From Agelas oroides (Eukaryota; Porifera; Demospongiae; Agelasida; Agelasidae): DNA of 64,000 nucleotides. The notes under the pieces are model-generated. The model saw only the letters and a program-made list of their open reading frames with translations. It was not told the DNA's origin and ran no database searches. Made by a program: the position numbers and the translations under genes. The stretch covers positions 3,237,840-3,301,839 of the forward strand of contig OX422191.1 in NCBI GenBank assembly GCA_949130485.1. The letters are read 5' to 3'. Below, piece after piece: positions 49,601-60,211 of the stretch (positions are counted from its first letter, which is position 1; each line of letters starts with the position of its first letter).

Positions 49601-51714
49601 TGTAGTTTGCATTAGTGCAACTATTGTTCCGTGGTGGGGTTTGCAGCGAATTTAGGCGAATTTCCATGGCCGATTCTATGCGGCGATGGTGCAGGAGAAA
49701 CAATTTGCAAGCTAGTACCGCTTTGTGCGTTGATTGCACAAACGGAGGGTTTGCGTTTTTGGCGTCCCCATTCCCACAACTTCTTGCTCATATGTAGTTT
49801 GCATTAGTGCAACTATTGTTCCGTGGTGGGGTTTGCAGGGAATTTAGGCGAATTTCCATTGCCGATTCTATGCGGTGATGGTGCAGGAGAAACAATTTGC
49901 AAGCTAGTACCGCTTTGTGCGTTGGTTGCACAAACGGAGGGTTTGCGTTTTTGGCCTCCCCATTCCCACAACTTCTTGCTCATATGTAGTTTGCATTAGT
50001 GCAACTATTGTTCCGTGGTGGTGTTTGCAGGGAATTTAGGCGAATTTCCATTGCCGATTCTATGCGGCGATGGTGCAGAAGGAACAATTGGCAAGCTAGT
50101 ACCGCTTTCTACGTTGATTGCACAAACGGAGGGTTTGCGTTTTTGGCCTCCCAAATTCCGCAGCTTCTTGCACATATGTAGTTTGCATTAGTGCAACTAT
50201 TGTTCCGTGGTGGGGTTTGCAGCGAATTTAGGCGAATTTCCATGGCCGATTCTATGCGGCGATGGTGCAGGAGAAACAATTTGCAAGCTAGTACCGCTTT
50301 GTGAGTTGATTGCACAAAAGGAGGGTTTGCGTTTTTGGCCTCCCCATTCCCACAACTTCTTGCTCATATGTAGTTTGCATTAGTGCAACTATTGTTCCGT
50401 GGTGGGGTTTGCAGGGAATTTACGCGAATTTCCATTGCCGATCCTATGCTGCGATGGTGCAGGAGGAACAATTTGCAAGTTCGTACCGCTTTGTGCGTTG
50501 ATTGCACAAACGGAGGGTTAGCGATTTAGGCCTCCACATTCCCACAGCTTCTTGCTCAAATGTAGTTTTCATTAGTGCAACTATTGTTCCGTGGTGGGGT
50601 TTGCAGGGAATTTAGGTGAATTTCCATTGCCGATTCTATGCGACGATGGTGCAGGAGGAACAATTTTGGAAGCTCGTACCGCTTTGTGTGTTGATTGCAC
50701 AAACGGAGAGTTTGCGTTTTTGGCCTCCCCATTCCCACAGCTTCTTGCTCATATGTAGTTTGCATTAGTGCAACTATTGTTCCGTGGTGGGGTTTGCAGC
50801 GAATTTAGGCGAATTGCCACTGCCGTTTCTATGCGGCGATTGTGCAGGAGGAACAATTCGCAAGCTAGCACCGCTTTCTGCGTTGATTGCACAAACGGAG
50901 GGTTTGCGTTTTTGGCCTCCCCAATCCGCAGCTTCTTGCTCATATGTAGTTTGCATTAGTGCAACTATTGTTCCGTGGTGGGGTTTGCAGCGAATTTAGG
51001 CGAATTTCCATGGCCGATTCTATGCGGCGATGGTGCAGGAGAAACAATTTGCAAGCTAGTACCGCTTTGTGCGTTGATTGTACAAACGGCGGGTTTGCGT
51101 TTTTGGCCTCTCTATTCCAACAGCTTCTTCCTCATGTGTAGTTTGCATTAGTGCAACTATTGTTCCGTGGTAAGATATGCAGGGAATTTACGCGAATTTC
51201 CATTGCCGATCCTATGCTGCAATGGTGCAGGAGGAACAATTTGCAAGCTCGTACCGCTTTGTGCGTTCATTGCACAAACGGAGGGTTTGCGTTTTTGGCC
51301 TCCCCATTCCCACAGCTTCTTGCTTATATGTAGTTTCCATTAGTGCAACCATTGTTCCGTGGTGGGGTTTGCAGCGAATTTAGGCGAATTGCCACTGCCG
51401 ATTCTATGCGGCGATGGTGCAGGAGGAACAATTTGCAAGCTCGTACCGCTTTGTGCGTTGATTTCACAAACGGAGGGTTTGCGTTTTTGGCCTCCCCATT
51501 CCCACAGCTTCTTGCTCATGTGTACTTTGCATTAGTGCAACTATTGTTCCGTGTTGGGGTTAGCAGGTAATTTACGCGAATTTCCATTGCCGATCCCATG
51601 CTGCGATGGTGCAGGAGGAACAATTTGCAAGCTCGTACCGCTTTTCGCTTTCATTGCACAAAGGGAGGGTTTGCGTTTTTGGCCTCCCCACTCCCACAGC
51701 TCCTTGCTCATATG

Positions 51715-51914
51715 NNNNNNNNNNNNNNNNNNNNNNNNNNNNNNNNNNNNNNNNNNNNNNNNNNNNNNNNNNNNNNNNNNNNNNNNNNNNNNNNNNNNNN
51801 NNNNNNNNNNNNNNNNNNNNNNNNNNNNNNNNNNNNNNNNNNNNNNNNNNNNNNNNNNNNNNNNNNNNNNNNNNNNNNNNNNNNNNNNNNNNNNNNNNNN
51901 NNNNNNNNNNNNNN
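51715..51914. other. Assembly gap of 200 N
   Basis: Exactly 200 unspecified bases. The left flank ends in F1 at CTCATATG and the right flank starts mid-monomer in F2 at TGTGCGC. A round 200-N length is usually a placeholder of unknown true size, so the F1-to-F2 adjacency is not demonstrated by contiguous sequence. Confidence 0.99.
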
Positions 51915-51937
51915 TGTGCGCTTTTTGCACAAACCGA

Positions 51938-51983
51938 GGGTTTACATTTTTGAACTCCCCGGGTTTACATTTTTGAGCTCCCC
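51938..51983 (+). repeat. 23-bp tandem duplication inside an F2 monomer
   Basis: A 23-bp segment starting GGGTTTACATTTTTGA and ending CTCCCC is present twice head to tail (51938-51960 and 51961-51983) with one substitution, A to G. The same duplication, with the same substitution, lies in the next monomer at 52153-52198, so the 215-bp monomer was itself duplicated. Confidence 0.9.
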
Positions 51984-52152
51984 ATACCCGCAGCTTCTTG
52001 TAGGTATGCTCCTTGCATTGGTGCAACCATTGTTCCGAGCTTGGTTCAGCCGTCAATTTGCGTGAATTTCAATTGATGACCTTATGCGCTGGGACTGGAA
52101 ACCGATTAGTTGGCGGGTCCGTACCGGTCTGTGCGCTGTTTGCACAAACCCA

Positions 52153-52198
52153 GGGTTTACATTTTTGAACTCCCCGGGTTTACATTTTTGAGCTCCCC
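52153..52198 (+). repeat. Second copy of the 23-bp intra-monomer duplication
   Basis: Same structure as at 51938-51983: units at 52153-52175 and 52176-52198, the second with GAGCTCCCC instead of GAACTCCCC. Other F2 monomers in the window have a single unit. Confidence 0.9.
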
Positions 52199-52264
52199 AT
52201 ATCCGCAGCTTCTTGTAGGTATGCTCCTTGCTATGGTGCAACCATTGTTCCGATCTTGGTTCAG

Positions 52265-52294
52265 CCGTCAATTTGCGTGAATTTCAATTGACGG
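52265..52294. other. F2-specific inverted repeat (CCGTCAATT-N12-AATTGACGG)
   Basis: Arms of nine bases at 52265-52273 and 52286-52294 around a 12-nt spacer. The arrangement recurs in F2 monomers with substitutions: CCGTCAAT/ATTGACGG in many, and CGTC/GACG with changed inner bases in others. F1 does not keep it. Confidence 0.55.
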
Positions 52295-53170
52295 CCTTAT
52301 GCGCTGGGACAGGAAACCGATTACTTGGCGTGTCCGTACCGGTCTGTGCGCTTTTTGCACAAACCCAGGGTTTACATTTTTGAACTCCCCATACCCACAG
52401 CTTCTTGTAGGTATGCTCCTTGCATTGGTGCAACCATTGTCCCGAGCTTGGTTTAGCCGTCAATTTGCGTGAATTTCAATTGACGGCCTTATGCGCTCGG
52501 ACAGGAAACCGATTACTTGGCGGGAACGTACCGGTCTGTTCGCTATTTGCACAAACCCAGGGTTTTCATTTTTGAAGTCCCCATACCCGCAGCTTCGTGT
52601 AGGTATGCTCCTTGCGTTGGTACCACCATTGTTCCGATCTTGGTTTAGCCGTCAATTTGCGTGAATTTCAATAGATGGCCTTATGCGCTGGGACAGGAAA
52701 CCGATTACTTGGCGGGTCCGTACCGGTCTGTTCGCTTTTTGCACAAACCTAGGGTTTACATTTTTGAACTCCCCATACCCGCAGCTTCTTGTAGGTATGC
52801 TCCTTGCATTGGTGCAACCATTGTTCCGAGCTTGGTTTAGCCGTCAATTTGCGTGAATTTCCATTGACGGCCTTATGCGCCATGGCAGGAAACCGATTAC
52901 TTGGCGAGTGTGTACCCGTCTGTACGCTTTTTGTAGAAACCCAGGGTTTACATTTTTGAACTCCCCATATCCGCAGCCTCTTGTAGGTATGCTCCTTGCA
53001 TTAGTGCAACTATTGTTCAGAGCTTGGTTTAGCCGTCAATTTGCGTGAATTTCCATTGACGGCCTTATGCGCCATGGCAGGAATCCGATTACTTGTCGGG
53101 TCCGTACCGGTCTGTGCGCTTTTTGCACTAACCCAGTGTTTACACTTGTAAACTCCCCATACGCGCAGTT

Positions 53171-54659
53171 AGGGTTCGCAACTTGGAATACGAAAACACT
53201 GCAATGAACGATTTCATGCGCTCGGTGAAACACTGTATTCAAGTCCTAATCGTGGGTGCACATTGCGTTGACTGGAGCCGTAAGTTTTCCGACAGTGACG
53301 TAATGATTCGTTTCCGGTCAAATTTTAGTCACGAAACATTTCAAGGCTCACATGTTTCTCTAAGCTGTAGCTAGTCAAAGCGTAGAAAGTTGCTGTTGTT
53401 TAGTCAACTTTAGGGAACATTTGTGATGATATTTCAAGAGTGAAAGTGACTGCCGACCTACTGCGTCAATTTCCGGAGCTGTGGTGGTTCCTACGGGATT
53501 CTAAGTCCAAGTGAGTTTGATCCTGCGCTACTTTGATATAAACTGTAGCCAGCCTACTTACTTTTGAGCGTAGTTGATTTTGTGTTTCACTTGAAAAGTC
53601 ACCTGAACCGGATGCCCTATATTTTCTGTACTTAACGCATGGGAGAAGGGGCGGGGACGCCGCTTGTACACGAGTTCTGCATAGATTCACTTGCGCGCGG
53701 TATCAGCAGTTTCAGTCCGTAGGGACCTTTAAAACAATGGTAGTTTGATGCCTCTACTATTACAAAAGTCACCTACATTTTCATACCTTTGATTCCTGAA
53801 TGCGTATGCCCTTCACTGAAGTCAGTGAAGGGTTATTTTGTATGATAGCGGCAATCCTGTGAAGCTCAACGGTAAAAAAAAAAGGATTATTAGTTGTACT
53901 TTTGATGTTTGTAGCATGTTTCCAGTAGCCAAAGGTTGGATATTGCTCAAGTGCTTTGAGTACATGGATGGACGAGATGTAGACATTCCAGCCTGTTTGA
54001 TATGGCTAGCTTGTACAAGTTTCCAGTAAAGTGCATGACTGGGGGATTCAGTAGAATAGCTGACTGTATATGCTGGTCATCCATCTGTATACATACATGC
54101 AGGTAGTAGAAAATAAAGAGTAATATGCAGTTCATAAGACTTGCTATCTTATTTATACCTTGTAGGTGGCTACAGCAAGAATACTGGTTCCTGGAGTTCT
54201 GTTGCAGCAGGCACTCTTTCCTGATCTTGAATGTGCTGTTCAAAATACTCTTCATGCCTAAATCAACATAGTGTGTTTATTTATGCAGGCACTGTTCATG
54301 TCTCAGTTGTTACATCTAATATATGTATCATCCACTCGATGGAAAGTTTGTGAAGACAAAAGCGTTATTGAAAGTAGAATATAAACCGTGGATTATCACC
54401 TTTCTCGTCCCCCTCCTTCTCGCTACACCGAAATTAGCACTAAGTACTCATTTCTGTACTGCGCATCGCAGGAAACACGTAATCCCAATTTTCTGCGTAG
54501 GTGGGCTTTTTTGCCAACATTTGCATGCGTGTTTATCGCGAAGTGAAGAAGACTTGGAAAAAGTTACTGTACGATCTGAATTCAGTACCTGGCGGGTAGT
54601 GCTGGCAGTTACTTTTGGAACATTATATGAAGAAAAAATTTTTTAGATTGTGAACCCTA
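53171..54659. mobile_element. hAT-like non-autonomous DNA transposon (1.49 kb) with 8-bp target duplication
   Basis: The F2 satellite is interrupted between two copies of GCGCAGTT (53163-53170 and 54660-54667), an 8-bp target site duplication derived from the satellite CCGCAGTT/C region. The element begins AGGGTTCGCAAC and ends with the reverse complement of TAGGGTTCACAA, giving imperfect terminal repeats of about 11-12 bp; the leading T overlaps the duplication. Ends of the (C/T)AGGG type with 8-bp duplications are typical of hAT elements. The inside is AT-rich and carries no recognisable transposase; open frames such as 54323-54646 match nothing I know. A perfect short hairpin lies at 53809-53832. 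It is therefore non-autonomous, or a strongly decayed internal deletion derivative. Confidence 0.7.
53809..53832. other. Perfect 11-bp hairpin inside the hAT-like element
   Basis: Arms CCCTTCACTGA (53809-53819) and TCAGTGAAGGG (53822-53832) are separated by only two bases. It has no T-run behind it and sits mid-element. Its role is unknown; it may be a remnant of a nested palindromic element. Confidence 0.7.
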
Positions 54660-57462
54660 GCGCAGTTTATTGTAGGTATGCTCCTTGCATTGGTGTAAAC
54701 ATTGTTTCGAGCTTGGTTCAGCCGTCAATTTGTGTGAATTTCCATCGACGGCCTTATGCATCGGGGCAGGAAACCGAATACATGGCGGGTCTGTACCAGT
54801 CTGTGCGCTTTTTGCACAAACACAGGGTTTACATTTTTGAACTCCCCATACCCGCAGCTTCTTGTAGGTATGCTCCTTGCATTAGTGCAACCATTGTTCC
54901 GAGCTTGGTTTAGGCGTCAATTTGCGTGAATTTCCATCGACGGCCTTATGCGCTGGGGCAGGAAACCGATTACTTTGCGGGTCCGTACCGGTCTGTGCGC
55001 TTTTTGCGCAAACCCAGGGTTGACATTTTTGAACTCCCCATACCCGCAGTTTCTTGTAGGTAAGCTCCTTGCATTAGTGCAACCATTGCTCCGAGCTTGG
55101 TTTAGCTGTCAATTTGCGTGAATTTCCATGGACTGCCTTATGCGCTGGGACAGGAAACAGATTATTTCGCGGGTCCGTACCGGTCTGTGCGCTTTTTGCA
55201 CAAACACAGGGTTTACATTTTTGAACTTCCCATACCCGCAGCTTCTTGTAGGTATCCTCCTTGCATTAGTGCAACCATTGCTCCGAGCTTGGTTTAGCTG
55301 TAAATTTGCGTGAATTTCCATGGACTGCCTTATGCGCTGGGACAGGAAACAGATTACTTTGCGGGTCCGTACCGGTCTGTGTGCTTTTTGCACGAACACA
55401 GGGTTTACATTTTTGAGCTCCCCATACCCGCAGCTTCCTGTAAGTATGCTCCTTGCATTAGTGCAACCATTGTTCCGCGCTTGGTTTAGCCGTCAATTAG
55501 AGTAAATTTCCATTGACGGCCTTATGCGCCGGGGCACGAAACCGATTACTTTGCGGGTCCGTACCGGTCTGTACGCTTTTTGCACAAACCCAGAGTTTAC
55601 ATTTTTGAACTCTCCATACCCGCAGCTTCTTGTAGGTATGCTCCTTGCATTAGTGCAACCATTGTTCCGAGCTTGGTTTAGGCGTCAGTTTGCGTGAATT
55701 TCCATCGACGGCCTGATGCGCTAGGACAGGAAACCGATTACTTGGCGGGTCCGTACCGGTCTGTGCGCTTTTTGCACAAACCCAGGGTTTCCATTTTTGA
55801 ACTCCCCATACCCGCAGCTTCTTGTAGGTATGCTCCTTGCATTAGTGCAACCATTGTTCCGAGCTTGGTTTAGGCGTCAGTTTGCGTGAATTTCTATCGA
55901 CGGCCTGATGCGCTAGGACAGGAAACCGATTACTTGGCGGGTCCGTACCGGTCTGTGCGCTTTTTGCACAAACCCAGGGTTTACATTTTTGAACTCCCCA
56001 TACCCGCAGCTTCTTGTAAGTATGCTCCTTGCATTAATGCAACCATTGTTCCGAGCTTGGTTTAGGCGTCAGTTTGCGTGAATTTCCATCGACGGCCTGA
56101 TGCGCTAGGGCAGGAAACCGATTACTTGGCGGGTCCGTACCGGTCTGTGCGCTTTTTGCACAAACCCAGGGTTTACATTTTTGAACTCCCCATACCCGCA
56201 GCTTCTTGTAAGTATGCTCCTTGCATTAGTGCAACCATTGTTCCGAGCTTGGTTTAGGCGTCAATTTGCGTGAATTTCCATCGACGGACTTATGCGCCAT
56301 GGCAGGAAACCGATTACTTGGCAGGGTCCGTACCGGTCTGTGCGCTTTTTGCACAAACCCAGGGTTTACATTTTTGAAATCCCCATACTCACAGCTTCTT
56401 GTAGGTATGCTCCTTGCATTAGTGCAACCATTGTTCCGAGCTTGGTTTAGGCGTCAGTTTGCGTGAATTTCCATCGACGGCCTTATGCGCTGGGGCAGGA
56501 AACCGATTACTTTGCGGGTACGTACCGGTCTGTGCGCTTTTTCCACAAACCCAGGGTTTACATTTTTGAGCTCCCCATACCCGCAGCTTCTTGTAGGTAT
56601 GCTCCTTGCATCAGGGCAACGATTGTTCCGAGCTTGGTTTAGCCGTCAATTTGTGTGAATTTCCATTGACGGCATTATGCGCCGTGGCAGGAAACCGATT
56701 ACTTTCCGGGTCAGTACTGGTCTGTGCGCTTTTTGCACAAACCCAGGGTTTACATTTTTGAACTTCCCTTACCCTCAGCTTCATGTAGGTATGCTCCTTG
56801 CATTAGTGCAACGATTGTTCCGAGCTTGGGTTTAGCCGTCAATTTGCGTGAATTTCCATCGACGGCGTTATGTGCCGTCGAAGAATGCCGATTATTTTGC
56901 GTGTCCGTACAGGTCTGTGCGCTTTTTGCACAAACTCAATGTTTACATTTTTGAACTCCCAATACCCTCAGCTTCTTGTAGGTATGCTCCTTGCATTAGT
57001 GCAACGATTGTTTCGGGCTAGGGTTAGCCGTTAATTTGCGTGAATTTTCATTAACGGCATTATGCGCTGCTGCAGGAGACGGATTATTTCGCGGATCCGT
57101 ACCGATCAGTGCGGATTTTGCACAAACTCAGTGTTTACATTTTTGAACTCCCCATACCCTCAGGTTCTTGTAGGTGTGCTCCTTGCAATAGTGCAACGAT
57201 TGTTCCGAGCTTCGGTTAGCCGTCAATTTGCGTGAATAGCCATTGGCGGCATTATGCGCCGTGGCAGGAAACCGATTATTTAGCGGGTCCGTACCTTTCT
57301 GTGCGCTTTATGCACAAACTCAGTGTTTACATTTTTGAACTCCCCATACCCTCAGCTTCTTGTAGGTATGCTCCTTGCATTAGTGCAACGATTGTTCCGA
57401 GCTTGGTTTAGCCGTCAATTTGCGTGAATTCCCATTGACGGCCTTATGCGCCGGGGCAGGAG
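54660..57462 (+). repeat. F2 192-bp satellite, segment B (~14.6 monomers)
   Basis: F2 resumes after the hAT-like element with GCGCAGTTTATTGTAGG and continues with a ~192-bp period (TAGGTATG at 54673, 54865 and onward). Between about 55.6 and 56.5 kb neighbours are very similar (shared GGCGTCAGTTTGCGTG and CTGATGCGCTAGG), a local amplification. From about 56.8 kb a variant with CTCAGTGTTTAC and CCCTCAGCTTC appears, which also continues after 63547. The segment ends at GGCAGGAG, where two transposons follow. Confidence 0.95.
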
Positions 57463-57870
57463 GAATCTCGTTATGTACAGACTTGCTCATGCGAAAAAAA
57501 ATTACGGGTTTACCCCGAATTTAGATTTTAACCCTCTCTTTACGAGATTTAACTTGCTTGTGTGCACGTCAAGGGAAAAGAGAACAAGTAAGCATGGTAT
57601 CAGTATAGTATTAAAGCTAGTCAGTATTGAATATCAGAGAAGGGATGCATTTCTGGCAGCTGTGTAGGGGAAAACAGACTAACATCACAGACCAGTGCAC
57701 CTTCACAGCATATTAATCAAGGTGATCAGTATGGAGGCCTAAGTTTGTGTCCCATGGGCAGCAACAAATCTTGAATTGTATTTTCTATTTCTATCCATGA
57801 TCCTTAACTGATCAGCACTCTTGTGTTTGGTGCATAATTAGCAAACCTGCTGTGCAATGCTGTGGTGTGC
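57463..57870 (+). repeat. Left long terminal inverted repeat
   Basis: About 408 bp, from GAATCTCG to GCTGTGGTGTGC. It matches the reverse complement of 59785-60211. The best blocks are the outer ~90 bp, the region around GAATATCAGAGAAGGGATGC, and the inner part with GTGCATAATTAGCAAACC. One stretch near 57545-57570 aligns poorly. Confidence 0.8.
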
Positions 57871-58296
57871 ATCTGTACGCTATGTTGCTGTACACTGCAA
57901 TCTAACTATGCACCAAGGGTCAAACATTGTTGAAATTGTCGATGCTGTGTGTTGAAATCAGGCCTAAACATGAAACTATTTTATGTCTGTTCAATGTGTT
58001 CATGTTCCTATGCTAAAGGCAAAAATTCTCGGACTGATATATTTTCGGACCTCACCCTTCAAAGGTCTAAGCACGGTAGCAACTGTGCCAAATCATCAGA
58101 GCAACAAGACATGCTGGGGCTGGTATAGTTTTCGATACCCGAAACTAATGTAGTACGTGGGGATAGAAAATCATGTCCGAAAATACATTGTAAAACAATG
58201 CGTAACTTCTTTGCTACCTCCTCCGAAAAGGAAAGACTAAAATACTTGCCCTTCCATTTGCCTTGCCTATGAGCCCATTCAATGCTGTACCAGTTT

Positions 58297-58592
58297 CCAA
58301 TGATGTGATATAATACACGATTATCAGACTTGTCCGCTGGTAGAATCCTTTTTCCAAGGATAGGCACTTGAACAGATGTAGTATTTCTTTTGCTAAATCC
58401 CGGGTAGACGACTGTTTGGAGTTGAATTTCAAGTATATATTAGCCAATGATGTGATATAATACACGACTATCAGACTTGTCCGCTGGTAGAATCCTTTTT
58501 CCAAGGATAGGTGCTTGAACAGATGTAGTATTTCTTTTGCTAAATCCCGGGTAGAAGACTGTTTGGAGTTGAATTTTAAGTATATATTAGCC
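58297..58592. repeat. 147-bp tandem duplication inside the long-TIR element
   Basis: Two head-to-tail copies, starting at CCAATGATGTG (58297 and 58444) and ending in TATATATTAGCC. They differ at only a few positions, for example ACGATTATC/ACGACTATC and GGCACTTG/GGTGCTTG. An open minus-strand frame runs through both copies (58504-58214), which only reflects the duplication; it is not recognisable as a protein family. Confidence 0.9.
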
Positions 58593-59089
58593 CACCTGTC
58601 CTACAATTCTTATGTCTGCTGGACCTCTGGGCGCGCAACAAGAGCGCAATGTTTCGTAAGTGTCCGAGCATCAATTAGTTCCTCTATCTGTAAATTTGAC
58701 GAAGTCCTTTATATTTATGTAATTCATGCATGTGACAAATTTCTAGCGCCAGAATTAGCAGAAATTATGAAATTATGCATGCTTTAGAGCTTCAAATTGA
58801 ACCCTCACTATGCATGCACATATTCAAATTATGCATACCTTCTGCAATGTCTTAATATACTTCAAAATCCTTACCTAGTTCGATTGCACCGTTAATGCTG
58901 TGTCCTTATTTTACATATCAAGCGAAATTCTCATTTCTATATTGCATACGAAACCAATCCTCATACTGCAAGCTCAGGGTGTGAGGAGAGCCTGACTATG
59001 ATACACTTCCCCAATTTATTTCCAGCGTAAAGACTATATGTACAAATGTACTGGTATTTGCTTGACGTTGAAACAAACCAGCTGTGGGT

Positions 59090-59157
59090 ATGAATATAAT
59101 TATGTGGTAAACTTCTTTACAGGCTAAATGGGAAAATAACCACATAATTATATTCAT
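59090..59157. other. 19-bp inverted repeat (hairpin) inside the long-TIR element
   Basis: Left arm ATGAATATAATTATGTGGT (59090-59108) and its exact reverse complement at 59139-59157, with a 30-nt loop. The arms are AT-rich. It may be a small nested palindromic element or simply a cruciform-prone site. Confidence 0.75.
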
Positions 59158-59784
59158 GTCATAGCTTTTTGGTATTTTGCAAGGTCAACTCAAACAGCAG
59201 TGAATACAAACATCCTTCTCAGAGACTACATATACGTTCTCCCCTAGCACCCCTTTCAGAGCACCAGAGGGACTCAGGACACACTGCGCAAAGATGAACC
59301 TTCTCCTAGCATCCCTCTCTTTGAGCACTGGAAAGACAGCATAATCAAAGAGAGGCTGGGTACACATTTACACCTTTACTTCAAGTGTTAGGCATCCCAT
59401 CCATAATCCTGTACTATCATCTCCAAGCTGGATAAAGCTTGCATTTGACTGATATTCACTTGTTCGATAAATGCATGATTGTATTTTTTCAGTAACCACT
59501 TTGCCTTACCTGCCCAGAGCTTGTAGTGTGTGGCTACACTACTCAATGACAGATAAATTATCCCCTAAATAGCACTCCCTCAAACCATCTTCCTGGCACT
59601 TATGAGGCAGTGTTCAACTTGCTCCTTTGGATTCCGGCTTTGTATGTTCTATCATCAAACATGGTAGCTATAGCTAGGATGCACACGTGCAAAATGTTTG
59701 CATGTGCACATGCTGCCATGTAGAGTCAACTCTTATTTTGTCAACTCCATCATGTTCATAAACAATATTATAGTTGGACAAACA

Positions 59785-60211
59785 CACACCACAGCATTGC
59801 ACAGCAGGTTTGCTAATTATGCACCAAACACGAGAGTGTTTACCAGTCAAGGATCATGGATAGAAATAATTCAAGCCTTTTTGCTGCCCACGAGAACACA
59901 AAACTTAGGCCTCCATCAATTAATACGTATAGCTGTGAGGACTGCTCTGAAATGTCAGTCTGTTTCCTCCTAGCTACACAGCTGCCAGAAATGCATCCCT
60001 TCTCTGATATTCAATACTCACTAGTTTTAATACTATACTGATACCATGCTTACTTGCTCTCTTCTCCCTTGATGTGCTGCATACTCTCTGAATGCATGCT
60101 TGTATGCAGAAATTCGGTGAAGTTGAATCTTGTAGGGAGAGGGTTAAAATCTAAATTGGGGGTAACACCGTAATTTTTTTCTCATGAGCAAGTCTGTACA
60201 TAACGAGATTC
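59785..60211 (-). repeat. Right long terminal inverted repeat
   Basis: Reverse complement of 57463-57870 with small indels, about 427 bp. It starts at CACACCACAGCATTG and ends at CATAACGAGATTC. The second copy of GGCAGGAG follows immediately. Confidence 0.8.

Larger units (their letters stand above)
32078..51714 (+). repeat. F1 192-bp satellite array, segment C (~102 monomers)
   Basis: F1 continues in phase after the retroposon up to the assembly gap. It contains the same subtypes as segment B until about 42 kb. After that it becomes enriched in TTGGCGAATTTTCATT, GCCATTGCCAATTC and TTCATGGCCG types arranged in 960-bp units. From about 47 kb, variants with CCGCTTTCTGCG and CCAATCCCGCAG dominate. 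No inversion and no non-satellite sequence was seen between 32078 and 51714. Confidence 0.98.
51915..53170 (+). repeat. F2 192-bp satellite, segment A (~6.5 monomers)
   Basis: The monomer is related to F1 but clearly divergent. It shares GCATTAGTGCAAC(C/T)ATTGTTCCG, AATTTCCATTGA, TTATGCGC, GTACCGGTCTGTGCG, GCACAAACCCAGGGTTTAC and CCGCAGCTTCTTG. TAGGTATGCT recurs at 52001, 52216, 52408, 52600, 52792 and 52984; the first step is lengthened by a 23-bp duplication. Monomers in this segment are more divergent from each other than F1 neighbours are, so homogenisation is weaker or older here. Confidence 0.95.
57463..60211. mobile_element. 2.75-kb DNA transposon with ~410-430-bp terminal inverted repeats, non-autonomous
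   Basis: Both ends are flanked by GGCAGGAG (57455-57462 and 60212-60219), an 8-bp target duplication whose left copy is satellite. The termini GAATCTCGTTATGTACAG and its reverse complement are identical for the first 29 bases, and similarity continues with small indels for over 400 bp. Eight-base duplications with long inverted repeats fit Mutator-like, Merlin, P or hAT elements; the ends do not fix the superfamily. The interior (about 57871-59784) holds a 147-bp tandem duplication, a hairpin and only short open frames without transposase motifs. It would need a transposase in trans. Foldback structure is an alternative description. Confidence 0.8.

Noticed and set aside
288..51570. Dozens of 60- to 130-codon open frames on both strands of the satellite as genes
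   Set aside because: They repeat with the 192-bp period, overlap on both strands, mostly start at GTG and not ATG, and are broken by common 191- and 193-bp subtypes. They are by-products of the repeat.
1..51714. CRISPR array
   Set aside because: The repeat is continuous, with no short direct repeats separated by unique spacers and no cas-like gene. The context is eukaryotic.
51541..52065. Open frames running through the N gap
   Set aside because: They contain only unknown residues across the gap and satellite on both sides, so they carry no information.
54323..54646. 107-codon open frame in the hAT-like element as a gene
   Set aside because: It has no recognisable motif, no known family resemblance and lies inside a non-autonomous element; a chance frame is likelier.
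1..57462. CENP-B box or tRNA/5S-derived origin of the satellite
   Set aside because: I looked for the CENP-B box core, and for A-box and B-box patterns of Pol III genes, and found no convincing match in the F1 or F2 consensus.
58059..58504. Minus-strand frames in the long-TIR element as transposase remnants
   Set aside because: One simply runs through the 147-bp duplication, and the other shows no DDE or zinc-finger motif. I cannot support a transposase call.
59185..59367. Minus-strand 60-codon frame in the long-TIR element
   Set aside because: Short, with no recognisable motif or conserved context.
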